A stretch of 64,000 bases of DNA from Bolinopsis microptera. Its lineage: Eukaryota > Ctenophora > Tentaculata > Lobata > Bolinopsidae. Numbering within the stretch: the stretch's first letter is position 1; every line of letters starts with the position of its first letter. The DNA lies in the NCBI RefSeq assembly GCF_026151205.1, contig NC_087078.1, positions 8,882,675 to 8,946,674 on the forward strand. Direction: 5' to 3'. Of the stretch, positions 21,485-34,056 are shown in pieces. The position numbers and the translations under genes are program-made. The notes under the pieces are model-generated. The model made no database searches. It had not been told where the DNA came from and saw nothing but the letters and a program-made list of their open reading frames with translations.

Positions 21485-24400
21485 ATAAATTTGGAACATG
21501 GGCACATCGTAGTATTGGCCGTATTTGAGTGCTGGGAAGGCTCAGTTCGGTTTTCTAAAATGGATATAGCCGTAAGCTAGGCCTAGGAGCCATCAAAAGT
21601 CGTATAAAATTACCCATGGAATGACCAGAAATGAACGAAAATGAACATTCTTCTCAAAGTGCTCAGAATGGTTTAAAATGGGTCGGAAAGTGTTTACATT
21701 GGTCCTAGGACCACTCAAACCAAGTTTGGGAATCGCTGCATGTCTAGAACCGATGTTACCTATATTGTTCCAAAATGTTCCAATTTTGGGACAATAATCC
21801 TCCTGAGAATCCAGATTTTTGGAACATGGGCACATCGAAGTATTGGCTGTATTTAAGTGCTGGGAAGCCTCAATTCGGTTTCTAAGATGGATATAGGTAA
21901 AGACTAGGCCTAAGAGCCATCAAAACTAAAATAACATTACCCAGGTTCATGGAATGAACGAAAATGAACAAAAATGAATATTGTCCTAAAAATGCTCAGA
22001 ACGGTTTAAAATTGGTCGGAAAGTGTTTATATTGGTCCTAGGACCACCCAAAGCAAGTTTGGGAATCACTGCATGTCTAGAACCGATGTTACCAATGTTC
22101 CAAAATGTTCCAATTTTGGGACAATAATCCTCCTGAGAATCCAGATTTTTGGAACATGGGCACATCGAAGTATTGGCTGTATTTAAGTGCTGGGAAGCCT
22201 CAATTCGGTTTTCTAAGATGGATATAGGTAAAAACTAGGCCTAAGAGCCATCAAAACTCAAATAACATTACCCAGGTTCATGGAATGAACGAAAATGAAC
22301 AAAAATGAATATTGTCCTAAAAATGCTCAGAACGGTTTAAAATTGGTCGGAAAGTGTTTATATTGGTCCTGGGACCACTCAAACCAAGTTTGGGAATCAC
22401 TGCATGTCTAGAACCGATGTTATCTATGTTCCAAAATGTTCCAATTTTGGGACAATAATCCTCCTGAGAATCCAGATTTTTGGAACATGGGCACATCGAA
22501 GTATTGGCTGTATTTAAGTGTTGGGAAGCCTCAATTCGGTTTTCTAAGATGGATATAGGTAAAAACTAGGCCTAAGAGCCATCAAAACTCAAATAACATT
22601 ACCCAGGTTCATGGAATGAACGAAAATGAACAAAAATGAATATTGTCCTAAAAATGCTCAGAACGGTTTAAAATTGGTCGGAAAGTGTTTATATTGGTCC
22701 TGGGACCACTCAAACCAAGTATGGGAATCACTGCATGTCTAGAACCGATGTTACTTATGTTCCAAAATGTTCCAATTTTGGGACAATAATCCTCCTGAGA
22801 ATCCAGATTTTTGGAACATGGGCACATCGAAGTATTGGCTGTATTTAAGTGCTGGGAAGCCTCAATTCGGTTTTCTAAGATGGATATAGGTGAAAACTAG
22901 GTCTAAGAGCCATCAAAACTCAAATAACATTACCCAGGTTCAAGTAATGAACGAAAATGAACAAAAATGAATATTGTCCTAAAAATGCTCAGAACGGTTT
23001 AAAATTGGTCGGAAAGTGTTTATATTGGTCCTATGACCACTCAAACCAAGTTTGGGAATCACTGCATGTCTAGAACCGATGTGACCTATGTTCCAAAATG
23101 TTCCAATTTTGGGACAATAATCCTCCTGAGAATCCAGATTTTTGGAACATGGGCACATCGAAGTATTGGCTGTATTTAAGTGCTGGGAAGCCTCAATTCG
23201 GTTTTCTAAGATGGATATAGGTAAAGACTAGGCCTAAGAGCCATCAAAACTAAAATAACATTACCCAGGTTCATGGAATGAACGAAAATGAACAAAAATG
23301 AATATTGTCCTAAAAATGCTCAGAACGGTTTAAAATTGGTCGGAAAGTGTTTATATTGGTCCTATGACCACTCAAACCAAGTTTGGGAATCACTGCATGT
23401 CTAGAACCGATGTTATCTATGTTCCAAAATGTTCCAATTTTGGGACAATAATCCTCCTGAGAATCCAGATTTTTGGAACATGGGCACATCGAAGTATTGG
23501 CTGTATTTAAGTGCTGGGAAGCCTCAATTCGGTTTTCTAAGATGGATGTAGGTAAAGACTAGGCCTAAGAGCCATCAAAACTAAAATAACATTACCCAGG
23601 TTCATGGAATGAACGAAAATGAACAAAAATGAATATTGTCCTAAAAATGCTCAGAACGGTTTAAAATTGGTCGGAAAGTGTTTATATTGGCACATCGAAG
23701 TATTGGCTGTATTTAAGTGCTGGGAAGCATTTATATCAAAATATTGGAGGATCATTAAAACAAAAATATTTGCCCAATAAAATAATTTCTGTTTAATTGT
23801 ACATAATTCTGAATGCAACTTTAAGACCCTGTTGGACGAAAATATTGACTCTTTGCCACCATTTTTTAACCATTCTGAGTGCTTTAGGGAAATTTTCATG
23901 TTCGTTGTTCATTCCATAAACTTGGGTAATATTATTCGACTTTTGATGGCTCCTCTATAAGGCCTAGTTTTTTATATCCATCTTAGAAAACCGAATTGAG
24001 GCTTCCCAGCACTTCGATGTCCCCATGTTCCAAAAATCTGGATGCTCAGGAGGATTATTGTGACAACATTGGTAACATCGGGTCTAGACATGAAGTGATT
24101 CCCAAACTTTCCGACCAATTTTAAACCGTTCTGAGAATTTTTAGGACAATATTCATTTTTTGTTCATTTTACTTCGATGTTCCCATGTTCCAAAAATCTG
24201 GATTCTCAGGAGGATTATTGTCCCAAAATTGGAACATTTTGGAACATAGGTCACATCGGTTCTAGACATGCAGTGATTCCCAAACTTGGTTTGAGTGGTC
24301 ATAGGACCAATATAAACACTTTCCGACCAATTTTAAACCGTTCTGAGCATTTTTAGGACAATATTCATTTTTGTTCATTTTCGTTCATTCCATGAACCTG

Positions 24401-25785
24401 GGTAATGTTATTTTAGTTTTGATGGCTCTTAGGCCTAGTCTTTACCTATATCCATCTTAGAAAACCGAATTGAGGCTTCCCAGCACTTAAATACAGCCAA
24501 TACTTCGATGTGCCCATGTTCCAAAATTCTGGATTCTCAGGAGGATTATTGTCCCAAAATTGGAACATTTTGGAACATTGGTAACATCGGTTCTAGACAT
24601 GCAGTGATTCCCAAACTTGCTTTGGGTGGTCCTAGGACCAATATAAACACTTTCCGACCAATTTTAAACCGTTCTGAGCATTTTTAGGACAATATTCATT
24701 TTTGTTCATTTTCGTTCATTCCATGAACCTGGGTAATGTTATTTGAGTTTTGATGGCTCTTAGGCCTAGTCTTTACCTACATCCATCTTAGAAAACCGAA
24801 TTGAGGCTTCCCAGCACTTAAATACAGCCAATACTTCGATGTGCCCATGTTCCAAAATTCTGGATTCTCAGGAGGATTATTGTCCCAAAATTGGAACATT
24901 TTGGAACATTGGTAACATCGGTTCTAGACATGCAGTGATTCCCAAACTTGCTTTGGGTGGTCCTAGGACCAATATAAACACTTTCCGACCAATTTTAAAC
25001 CGTTCTGAGCATTTTTAGGACAATATTCATTTTTGTTCATTTTCGTTCATTCCATGAACCTGGGTAATGTTATTTTAGTTTTGATGGCTCTTAGGCCTAG
25101 TCTTTACCTACATCCATCTTAGAAAACCGAATTGAGGCTTCCCAGCACTTAAATACAGCCAATACTTCGATGTGCCCATGTTCCAAAAATCTGGATTCTC
25201 AGGAGGATTATTGTCCCAAAATTGGAACATTTTGGAACATTGGTAACATCGGTTCTAGACATGCAGTGATTCCCAAACTTGCTTTGGGTGGTCCTAGGAC
25301 CAATATAAACACTTTCCGACCAATTTTAAACCGTTCTGAGCATTTTTAGGACAATATTCATTTTTGTTCATTTTCGTTCATTCCATGAACCTGGGTAATG
25401 TTATTTTAGTTTTGATGGCTCTTAGGCCTAGTCTTTACCTACATCCATCTTAGAAAACCGAATTGAGGCTTCCCAGCACTTAAATACAGCCAATACTTCG
25501 ATGTGCCCATGTTCCAAAAATCTGGATTCTCAGGAGGATTATTGTCCCAAAATTGGAACATTTTGGAACATTGGTAACATCGGTTCTAGACATGCAGTGA
25601 TTCCCAAACTTGCTTTGGGTGGTCCTAGGACCAATATAAACACTTTCCGACCAATTTTAAACCGTTCTGAGCATTTTTAGGACAATATTCATTTTTGTTC
25701 ATTTTCGTTCATTCCATGAACCTGGGTAATGTTATTTTAGTTTTGATGGCTCTTAGGCCTAGTCTTTACCTATATCCATCATTTA
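21485..25785. repeat. Giant palindromic array of 331-bp repeats
   Basis: Left arm 21485-23690: six to seven head-to-tail copies of a 331-bp unit (the phase point ccagatttttggaacatggg recurs at 21811, 22141, 22472, 22803, 23134, 23465). Right arm 23890-25785: about six copies of the same unit in the opposite orientation. Copies are very similar within and between arms. A 200-bp spacer near 23700-23890 is partly unrelated and holds a diverged unit. Diverged single copies occur outside (25850-26100, 26350-26430, 28270-28340, 28730-28900, 63895-64000). No coding capacity. The form resembles foldback transposons, whose long inverted arms are built from tandem repeats. Confidence 0.9.
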
Positions 25786-28700
25786 CAATTATTTTTGGCA
25801 CTATTTAGAGCTTATTAGGGCAAATAAATGCATGGGACACTTTTGGGACAATTTTGGGACATGTTCCAAAAATGTTCCAAAAATGTTCCAAAAATCTGGA
25901 TTCATCAACTCAATGCGTTTGTACTTTATTTGGCGCAACTTTTTCGCGGTGGACGTTCGAGATTCGAAATGACTTGTAAAGATTTTGTAAAAAATTGGAG
26001 ACATTTTAGAATCCATGGGAATTTTTTTGGAGATTTTCAATGCCGATCGATTCCAATCGGTTTTAGCTCATTTCAGGGGATTCTAGGAAAATGTTCATTT
26101 CGTTCATTCCATAAGCCAGGGGAGTATTTTGCACTTCTAAGTGGCTGGAAATGTTAGTACACGTGTACTAAAAAGGGAGGGTATACCATACCAGATAGAT
26201 CCCAAGTCAGTACAAGCATAAATACGGCTGCAAAAGCGTGTTTCCAAATTTGTCACAAATGTTTCCACGATGTCAACTACTCTGAAACCAAAATGGAAAC
26301 ATTACCCCAGAGTCCTTTCTGAACATGCTAGGCTCACAAACTTCTCAGGGACACTTCTGGTATCAATACCGATTGATTCCAATCGGTTTAGCTCAATTCA
26401 GGGGATTCTAGGAAAATGTTCATTTTGATATGAATCCGAGAATTCGGAACAGTATGAAACAACTTTTTATCGATGTTTAGGTCACAAAATCCTCTCCGAA
26501 CCTCCGCGTGGTGTGGCCTAGTTGGCATTAACGGGTGGTGTGCTCTCTTGTTGAGTACTAAGGTTGGGACTTGCCAACTCAAAGTTCCCATAGGAACCAG
26601 GAAGTCAACACTAACAGCTACCAAGCACCAGGAAATGTCTCTTTCAGATATCAGGTTACAAGATAGTACACACACAAATGACGATACGTTAGACACAGAT
26701 ACCTAGCTCTAAGAGCTATTAAATCACCAGATAATTCTCTTTAGAACTATTCCTATTTGCTCATTTTGACTACAAGGACAATGAGTAGTCTTCTACTCAC
26801 TTCTCTCTCCAGTGCAGTAACTACTTATCAGGTGTTTTCAGTTAAGACAGCTAATGCACAAGGGCTGACACACGCTTGACACAGGCTCGTGATAAGACAA
26901 ATGAGGGATTTCAACTCTGACTACGTGGACACACTGATGGCGAGAATTCCTGGCAATTCTCCCTCAAGTAACCACTTTCCAGCTAGACAGCTAAGAGCTC
27001 ATCATGAGGCTCACATTTAACCTAGGATTAGGGGCCGGGTTAGCTTTTCCACACTATTCATTAAGTGTGACTGGACGCTCTACAATCATCTAGTAGCAGC
27101 AGAGTTTGACTGACACCCTTACTGGTTCTATTCAGTTTCTACAGCGGAAGTTCTCAACGCTCGAAAACAGTTCATCTCGGACATCCTGCAGAGATCCTTT
27201 ATTACACGGGGAACCCTCCGTGGACAGCATAGCTCACTAAAGCTTACCTGAACTCTTTAGTTCTGAGACGCAAAGCTAACCGGACCAGGAATAAACAACA
27301 ATGCAATGCTTCGGGGATGCAAATAGGACATACAACTATTAACGAATGTGTTACTCAAACTTTGAATTCAATTTGTTCGCTCGACGTTACATGGTAACAA
27401 TACAAGACAGACGATCCTCCTTCAGGTTCATTTAGGAAATCGTAACCGCTATTTGCGTTACACATGGCAAGTATCTGGACTAATGATAACTTAGGATCTC
27501 CATCAATCAACACCAGTTTTAACTCCAGGTTCGTTCTGAACATCTCAGAACAACTTTAATGTTCCAGGACATGAAGGAGTATACGGTAAAGAACTAGCGG
27601 ACGAATTCGCAAGGGACGATCAATCCAACAACATCCCCATAGGACCAGAACCCTTCCTCCCAATTTCGCCATACTCAGTGACAAAGGAACATTCCACTTG
27701 AGATGTTCCTCCACAAATATAAATACAGGAACTTTAATTTTTCTGGAACTCACAACAGATGGCTAACATGGCCGCTATCAGGATAGTTAGACAGCCCAAT
27801 AGTTTACTTTCAGAACGTGGCGAACAACATCAACTTTGAGACGCAAGATTGTGAACACTTTTAAGGAGAAGCAGAAACATCCCAGCACCTCCTCTGCAAG
27901 TGCAGCCAGATCATGACGCTCAGAATGAGGATAATTGGTAAACCCCTAACAACAGTAAACTGAACCAAATTTGTGGAACAGTCAAATTTGTGGAACAGTC
28001 GACACGACTGGATAGGGAAAACTCTTCTAGGTGACCTCCTTGGATTCTTCACCAGGAACTTTCGCTAAATCCCACACTAGGAAGTCAACCTACGCCCATA
28101 TCCGCATAGAGACATTTCTCCCAGGCTTTGACCCTGCTCGGAGGTCCCTTGTCTGCCCGCAGAAGTACTACAACGGAAGTGGGGTTGCTCTGAGCCGGGT
28201 AGTGACAACTTCAAGACTCCAGGGGTCTTGAAGCCGTCACTGGCATGTGAACTGACATTTCCAGGCTAGTTTTAAAATATTTATCGAATTCATGGAATGA
28301 ATGAAATGAACAAAAAAATGTACTTTGTCACAGAATGTCAGTCAATCCCAAACTGATTGGGATCGATTGCTATTGATACCAGGAGTGTCCACTGTCCCCG
28401 GGAAGTTTGGTGGGTCTAGCATGTTCAGAAAGGGCCCTGGGCAATATTTCCATTTTGGTTTCTGAGCAGTAGTTGGGATTTTGGAAACATTTGACACAAA
28501 TTTAGAAACATGCTTTTTAGCGGTAATTATGCCTGGACTGGCATGGACTCAATATGGTATGGTAGCATGTTCAGTAACTCAGAATTTTTTTTCTTTGAAA
28601 TGTAATACTCCACCGAATGGATAGGGTGCGTCAAGAATCATCCAGTTTCACATCGAAAGCACTATTTTCACACATCAAATTATGACATTCATAGTTCAAC

Positions 28701-29060
28701 TTTTTTTAAAACTCAGTAGTGCCAAATGATCCCCTGGTTCATGAAATGAACAAAAATGAACTTTACCCTAAAATCGCCCAAACTGAGTTGAAAGCGATCA
28801 GAATCGATTGGTATCGATACCAGGAGTGTCCTTGAAAAGTTTGGTGGCCCTAGCATCCTCAGAAAAGGCTTTGAGGGCAATGTTCCATTTTGGTTTCAGA
28901 GTAGTTGGGATTCTGGAACAGAATTGAGACAAATTTGGAACAGGCTTTTTTGGGCAGTAATTATGCCATGGCTGACTTAAAATCGATCTAGAATGGTGGA
29001 GGGGTATGTTTTCTAAATTTTTGGGTGTTTTTAAATTGAAGATTTCAAAGCCAGATTTTC
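25786..29060. other. Decayed repeat region with diverged satellite units
   Basis: Contains several diverged copies of the 331-bp family, such as atttgttcatttcgttcatt-like segments at 26080-26110 and 28280-28320, and a paired block with tatcgataccaggagtgtcc at 28360-28390 and 28800-28830. Also holds LINE debris at 27540-28075. No gene is supported. It would be intronic to the unrecognised minus-strand gene. Confidence 0.55.
27540..28075 (+). pseudogene. Degenerate I/Jockey-type LINE 3' part (RNase H and Cys motif remnant)
   Basis: Plus-strand translation in broken frames gives VPGHEGVYGKELADEFAR, the last RNase H motif (GHxG..G.ELADE) of I/Jockey-clade LINEs. About 300 bp further on comes EAETSQHLLCKCSQI, like the Cys-His motif that ends such elements and that is intact in the copy at 45342-46872. 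Stops and frameshifts separate the parts, so this is an old dead copy. Confidence 0.6.
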
Positions 29061-29136
29061 GGCTTTAGTTGACTGGGACATGCCCAAATTGTATGTGCTT
29101 TGATTGTGATCGGGTTTTCAAAAATAAACGATTTAC

Positions 29137-29880
29137 CTTTCGCATATGATGGACTATTTCCCGAAGAAGGTGGGTATTTTGTCCTTGTAGTTTTCCAGAG
29201 AAGGACGTAGTCTTTTCCACATCTCTGTCATCAGAGAAGTCCTCTGGGTTAAACGGTCTCTGGTTGGCCTTAGCGTTAACTTTGCAGACGTGGGCGGTTG
29301 CAAAGTTTGGTGTGTCAGTAACCTGAGGGGATGTCATTAATACAAATTTAATATGCACATGTTGAATATATCTGAATGAACTACAACAAAACTTAAAACA
29401 GAGTTAACTTGAATAAATCAGATATTACAAAAAATAAAAGTTGGAACCTTTATCCCCTCGTTATCCCCTCGTAAGTGACAGTGATGGGTATTTGGTTGCC
29501 AAGCAGTTGTTTGGGTGAGCGTCACTTTTCCATCAGTGATAGGTTTCTCTAAAGTCACTACAGTTTCTGTCAACTCCTTCACTACCCCACACCTCATCAG
29601 CACTCGGATCGGTCCAGGGCGTCTTCGGGTGCGAACACGTGCACTCCTGAGATAATTGACTGTCTTATACACAATGGTTTTACCGTTTACAACATTCGCA
29701 GTAATAATTTATTACCGAATTTAAATAGAATTTAACCCATACATTTTAAACACATGAACTGCTGTATCAGTAACCATCAAAATAGAAACAAACCTATGAA
29801 TTTGATGTTTATCTGGTTAAGTGGAAGGTTAACCTCTTTTTGACACAAAATGCCCAGTCGTCTCCTGAGATCTCCGACAT
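29137..29880 (-). CDS. First exons of an unrecognised gene
   Basis: Three exons with matching phase on the minus strand: 29834-29880 (start ATG at 29878-29880), 29448-29646 and 29137-29322, giving 144 codons. Splice sites are good (AAGAG/GTTAAC, TCTCAG/G, CCCCTCAG/G, AAAG/GTAAAT). The protein begins MSEISGDDWAFCVKKRSARV, continues RTRRRPGPIRVLMRCGVV and LTETVVTLEKPITDGKV, and later PFNPEDFSDDRDVEKTTSFS and HLLREIVHHMRK. It is basic early and mixed later, with no membrane segment. I recognise no family. The upstream part of exon 1 (CCCACTCAG at about 29934) could be a 5'-UTR acceptor. The gene probably continues to 20406, a span of 9.5 kb with a repeat-filled intron. Confidence 0.55.
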
Positions 29881-32401
29881 GACAGAGGAAGCTACTGTCG
29901 AGTTCGATATTACAGCTAACCTAAGATAGTCAATCTGAGTGGGATCAATTAAGCATTACAAATCAGCAGTTATCAAGCAAATGTGATGAAAGAGCCATTA
30001 TTTAAATGTAAAGCAGATCTAGAGCTAGGAATGTGTTTCGGGCATCAAAGAATAAGTATCTGTGTACTGTTCTTTACCGTACCATTTAAACGATTTAATG
30101 CATGGAAGTATCACAGTAATATACTTTTTCAAAAACATAAACACATTTAAAAAAGGCTCGAATGGGTTATCGTAATTTTCATATGATGCATGATTGAAAT
30201 AATGATTGGAGTAAAACTTTCAAATTCGATCCTGATCTACAAACGTGTAACATGATAGCAAAATCCGCTGTGATTTTCTGTACTAGAACAAGTTTTAGTA
30301 GTCTCCAGCACATCACAGCTAAAAGGCAGTAACACTAAATCGATTACATTAAATAACCTCTCAAGATCGTTTAGTTATATTTGTATTTCAATGTGCAACG
30401 AAACAGCTACTATAATACTTTACTATCAACTAAATATACGGTGTGAGCATTGAAGCTCTGTGCTGAGAGCAACAAGCAACAACGAAAAGAGATGCGACTG
30501 CAATTATTGACTCATATGTGAAAATAGGGATTCCGCAATAAAATTTGATTAAATCTCAAATTTCCTAATTACGATTTCTAACTGCGCGGCGTAGTGCGTA
30601 CTTTGAAATCCAAATAAAAATTATTTTTGATCAAAATATTGGAAAACAAAATTACAGCATGATGCAAATCTTGTGAAAAAAATGTAATAAACAATATGCT
30701 GTTAAAAACTTTCGTGAAATATTTTAAAAAGCATGATTTCCTCCACATTTTGTGAAGTTATCATTTTTTATGACTTTTACAGGTTATAATTTTTGTCAAG
30801 AGCTTAGCCATTTGTCAAAATTTTGGTCATGGTATCATGTGACTCTATACAATGAAATTATAATCCGTTGATGTATAATATTTTGGAGTTTATCAGGGGA
30901 TAAAATTATTTGTAGGTTTATAAACTACCAAGACGCGCGCTGAGTTGGAATAATGTATAACTATCAATACATTGTACATGATACACGATAACGTAAAACT
31001 ATATAAATCGATAACATATAAGATCAAATAAACCATATGGTACCAAGTTACATTAATTGATGAAATCTTTCCAAAAACAAACAATGTTTTAGAATGAAAT
31101 AATCCATACACAAATATTCCTAGCTTTAAGTATGACACACATTATTACATGATAACGAATCGATTTAACGCACATATGCAAAATATATTGTATAATAATC
31201 GACCTTGTTTTTTAAAGATGAGTCATTTATAGTATCGATAAGAAAATCCCTGTACAAATAGCTTCTACTTCTAATCCGATTATTTATGTTGTATAATGCA
31301 ATGAAAATACTGCGCGCGCAGCTTGAACTACGACATACGCAAGCGTTCAGTTGCAAATTATAAGGTCTACCGAAGTTTGTAGGGCGCGAAAAATTTTATG
31401 TTGACGTGCTCGCGCATTTTGAGTAATCAGCTCGCGGTGGGTTTGGAACTGGCACGGGTATAATTGAAATATCTTACGAAGTCAGCAAGCTATATTATCT
31501 CGCAAAACTCGTTTAATATCTTGACAATATTTAAAGTTTATGGTTTTAGGTTTAGGCGCAGCGCACCGCTTATATGTTATATAGCTTCTTCATTTTCTGT
31601 TTTCAGCGCTGTGTTGCTACACGCTGTATAGCAGGTGGGTGAAGCGCGGTGCCGCGCCTAAGCAGCAAAATTAGAGTTATTTATTTTAAAATTTATTTTT
31701 GTATCTCAAAAATGATGTAAAGTTTTTAATATGACGTAAAATTAAAGCTATTTCCGTACAGCCTAAGTATGCTCGTTAGAAAAACTATGAACATGCTAGT
31801 TTTCTTTATTTTTGTTAGTCGGCTGACATTTTGGGTTGTATACTGGATGTAACAAGTTTATTATCAGATGTCTACTTATATTTATTACGATATCATTATA
31901 TTCATTGTAATGGCAATAAAATTTAAATTTTGTTTTACTTATTTTCAGAATTTTTTGGAGGACTTCGCCGCTTCGACGCGCCGCGCAAACTAACATTTTT
32001 GCTTCGCATCGAAGACAAAATCGTTGACAAAATTGCAAATCAACAATTTGGAAGGGTTGACATCGTCAATCAAAAAATTTTTAGAACATAGAAGACGTAA
32101 ACGTTTTAGCCGCAAAATAATTAGCAAACAACAATATTTAAATGTATTGGATGGCTATTAGAATTAATATATAACTTTAATTTAAAAGTTTATGTGCGCC
32201 GCACATACTTTCAGCGGTGCGCCGCGCTTAAGCGTAGTTTGTATTTTAACCGAAGGATAATTTTTGATTTTTGATTTTTAATTGTTAAGGGAAGTTTTTG
32301 AATTCTTAAAGGGTTGATTTTATATAGGGTCAATGCTATATTATGTGTATATTGTTCGAAAAATTTTATGCTTAAAAAAATATTTTAACCGATTTATACT
32401 T
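29881..32401. other. AT-rich gene-free region with GC-rich inverted repeats
   Basis: No supported gene. Positions 30915-30950 match part of the MITE at 60746-61212 (tttataaactaccaagacgc). From 31300 to 32440 there are GC-rich patches in inverted pairs, such as gcgcaccgct at 31558-31567 and agcggtgcgc at 32212-32221. These suggest the body of an unclassified DNA element that ends at the inverted terminus 32402-32437. Confidence 0.5.
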
Positions 32402-32437
32402 TACTGTGAAAATCGAGCGCTATATAGACAACCGGTT
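32402..32437. mobile_element. Transposon terminus, inverted partner of 17506-17541
   Basis: Reads tactgtgaaaatcgagcgct then atatagacaaccggtt. Its reverse complement matches 17506-17541 at 33 of 36 positions. No shared flanking duplication was found, so the two are more likely ends of separate copies than of one 15-kb element. Confidence 0.6.
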
Positions 32438-32829
32438 GTGTTAGTTACTAAGTATTTGTAACTTCTAATTGACCTTCCTATGATTCCTATATGATACATT
32501 TGATGTGTTCTCTGGTGGTTTATTGATAATCGTAGTGTGGCATTTATCAACAAATCTTCCTATGATTACTATGTGATATAATTTAAGTGATATTTTTCTG
32601 AATAGATTTATTTATGAGATTATTTAGTTGTTTTTTGCTGGATATTTTCACTTCACCCTTTAGAACCACTTTGACATGGTTAGTCCCTGACACTTGTGTC
32701 AGTTGCTAACCATGTGGGCTGTATACAAGCACTTTATTTCATTTCATATTGTAATCAATTTAATATAGTAATTTAAAATGGAATCTTATCTTCTTCCTCA
32801 TCATCCTTTATCCTCACTATTTTACGTCC

Positions 32830-33145
32830 TCATCCTCTACATCCTCGTCCTCATCGTCCACTTCATTCTCATATTTTTTTGTTGTTGGTAGTGTGCACCT
32901 AATTGAGGTACAGATCGTCAACAGGGATCGCTTTCTGATATAACGGTCCTCTCTCAGCTATGGGTACAGTTTTTAGCAACTTCAACGACGTCTGAGATTT
33001 GCCATAACAAGGCTTTTTGTCCTGGCCGATATTGACTGCCAGGTTCCTTTTTCAATCTGGGCGCAGCGGTCTCCATAATTTCTGTCCTTTTCTCTCTCAT
33101 GTTTACGATACATTTTAGCTGGGGTCTTGTGGTAATCATTGGATT
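32830..33145 (-). pseudogene. Fragment of a transposon-derived ORF
   Basis: One minus-strand frame reads NDYHKTPAKMYRKHEREKDR then NYGDRCAQIEKGTWQSI. This resembles a segment (KTPA.MYR.HE..K...Y..R...VE.G.F) common next to reverse-transcriptase-like ORFs in invertebrate repeats. A second frame is open for 61 codons over the same bases. An acidic run (DDEDEDVEDEDVK, then stop) lies at 32825-32870. Frames are broken and neither end is defined. Confidence 0.35.
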
Positions 33146-33174
33146 TTGTGTGTAAAACCCTGATATTGAATTTA

Positions 33175-33995
33175 CTTAATTGCCTAATTATATAGTTACT
33201 TAGCTACATATTTACCAGGTGACATAGTTACCTAGTTACCTAGTAACCTAGTTACCCAGTGACCTAGTTACCTAGTTACCTAGTGACCTAGTATCCTAGT
33301 AACCTAGTTACCTAGTTACATAGTGTCCTAGTGACCTAGTTACCAAGTGACCTAGTGGCTAGTTACCAAGTGACCTAGTTACCAAGTGACCTAGTTACCT
33401 AGTTACCTAGTGACCTAGTGACCTAGTGACCTAGTAACCTAGTTACCTGGTAACCTAGTTACCTGGTAACCTAGTTACCTGGTAACCTAGTTACCTGGTA
33501 ACCTAGTTACCTGGTAACCTAGTTACCTGGTAACCTAGTTACCTGGTAACATAGTTACCTGGTAACCTAGTTACCTAGTAATCTAGTTACATAGTAACCT
33601 AGTTACCTAGTAACCTAGTTACCTAGTTACCCAGTGACCTAGTTACCTAGTGACCTTGTTACCTAGTAACCTAGTTACCTAGTGACCTAGTAACCTAGTA
33701 ACTGTGTTACCTAGTGACCTAGTCTCCTAGTGACCTTCTGACCTAGTTATCTAGTCTCCTAGTTTTCTAGTTATCTAACTGTAACCTAGTTACCTAATTA
33801 CCTAGTGACCTAGTTACCTTGCCTTGTATTCTCACTGTAGCTAGTTATGTAAAGATTTTTACCATCATACCTAGTTTCCTAGTAACATATTTCCGTTACC
33901 TGTTTAATTTTCCTAATTACCTAGTTACCTAATTTCTAAGTTACATAGTCACTTAGTAACCTAATTACATATGTCCTTTACCTAGTTACCAAGTT
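33175..33995. repeat. Degenerate TAGTTACC/TAGTAACC minisatellite upstream of CDC23
   Basis: About 80 imperfect 8-bp half-units (ctagttac, ctagtgac, ctagtaac), locally arranged as a 16-bp palindromic unit cctagttacctggtaa at 33430-33560. It runs up to the acceptor (GTTTTGCAG at 34009-34017) of the first CDC23 exon seen. Confidence 0.9.
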
Positions 33996-34056
33996 TCCTA
34001 GCTGTTTCGTTTTGCAGGTTAAACTGAATGCTGTAATAAACACATTATATCAGATT

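Noticed and set aside
26388-26706. 102-codon minus frame and its plus-strand shadow
   Set aside because: It begins in a diverged 331-bp unit and lies in decayed LINE territory; no conserved motif.
17506-32437. Single 15-kb giant transposon (Maverick-like)
   Set aside because: No capsid, polymerase or integrase genes inside and no matching TSD; termini are probably from two copies.
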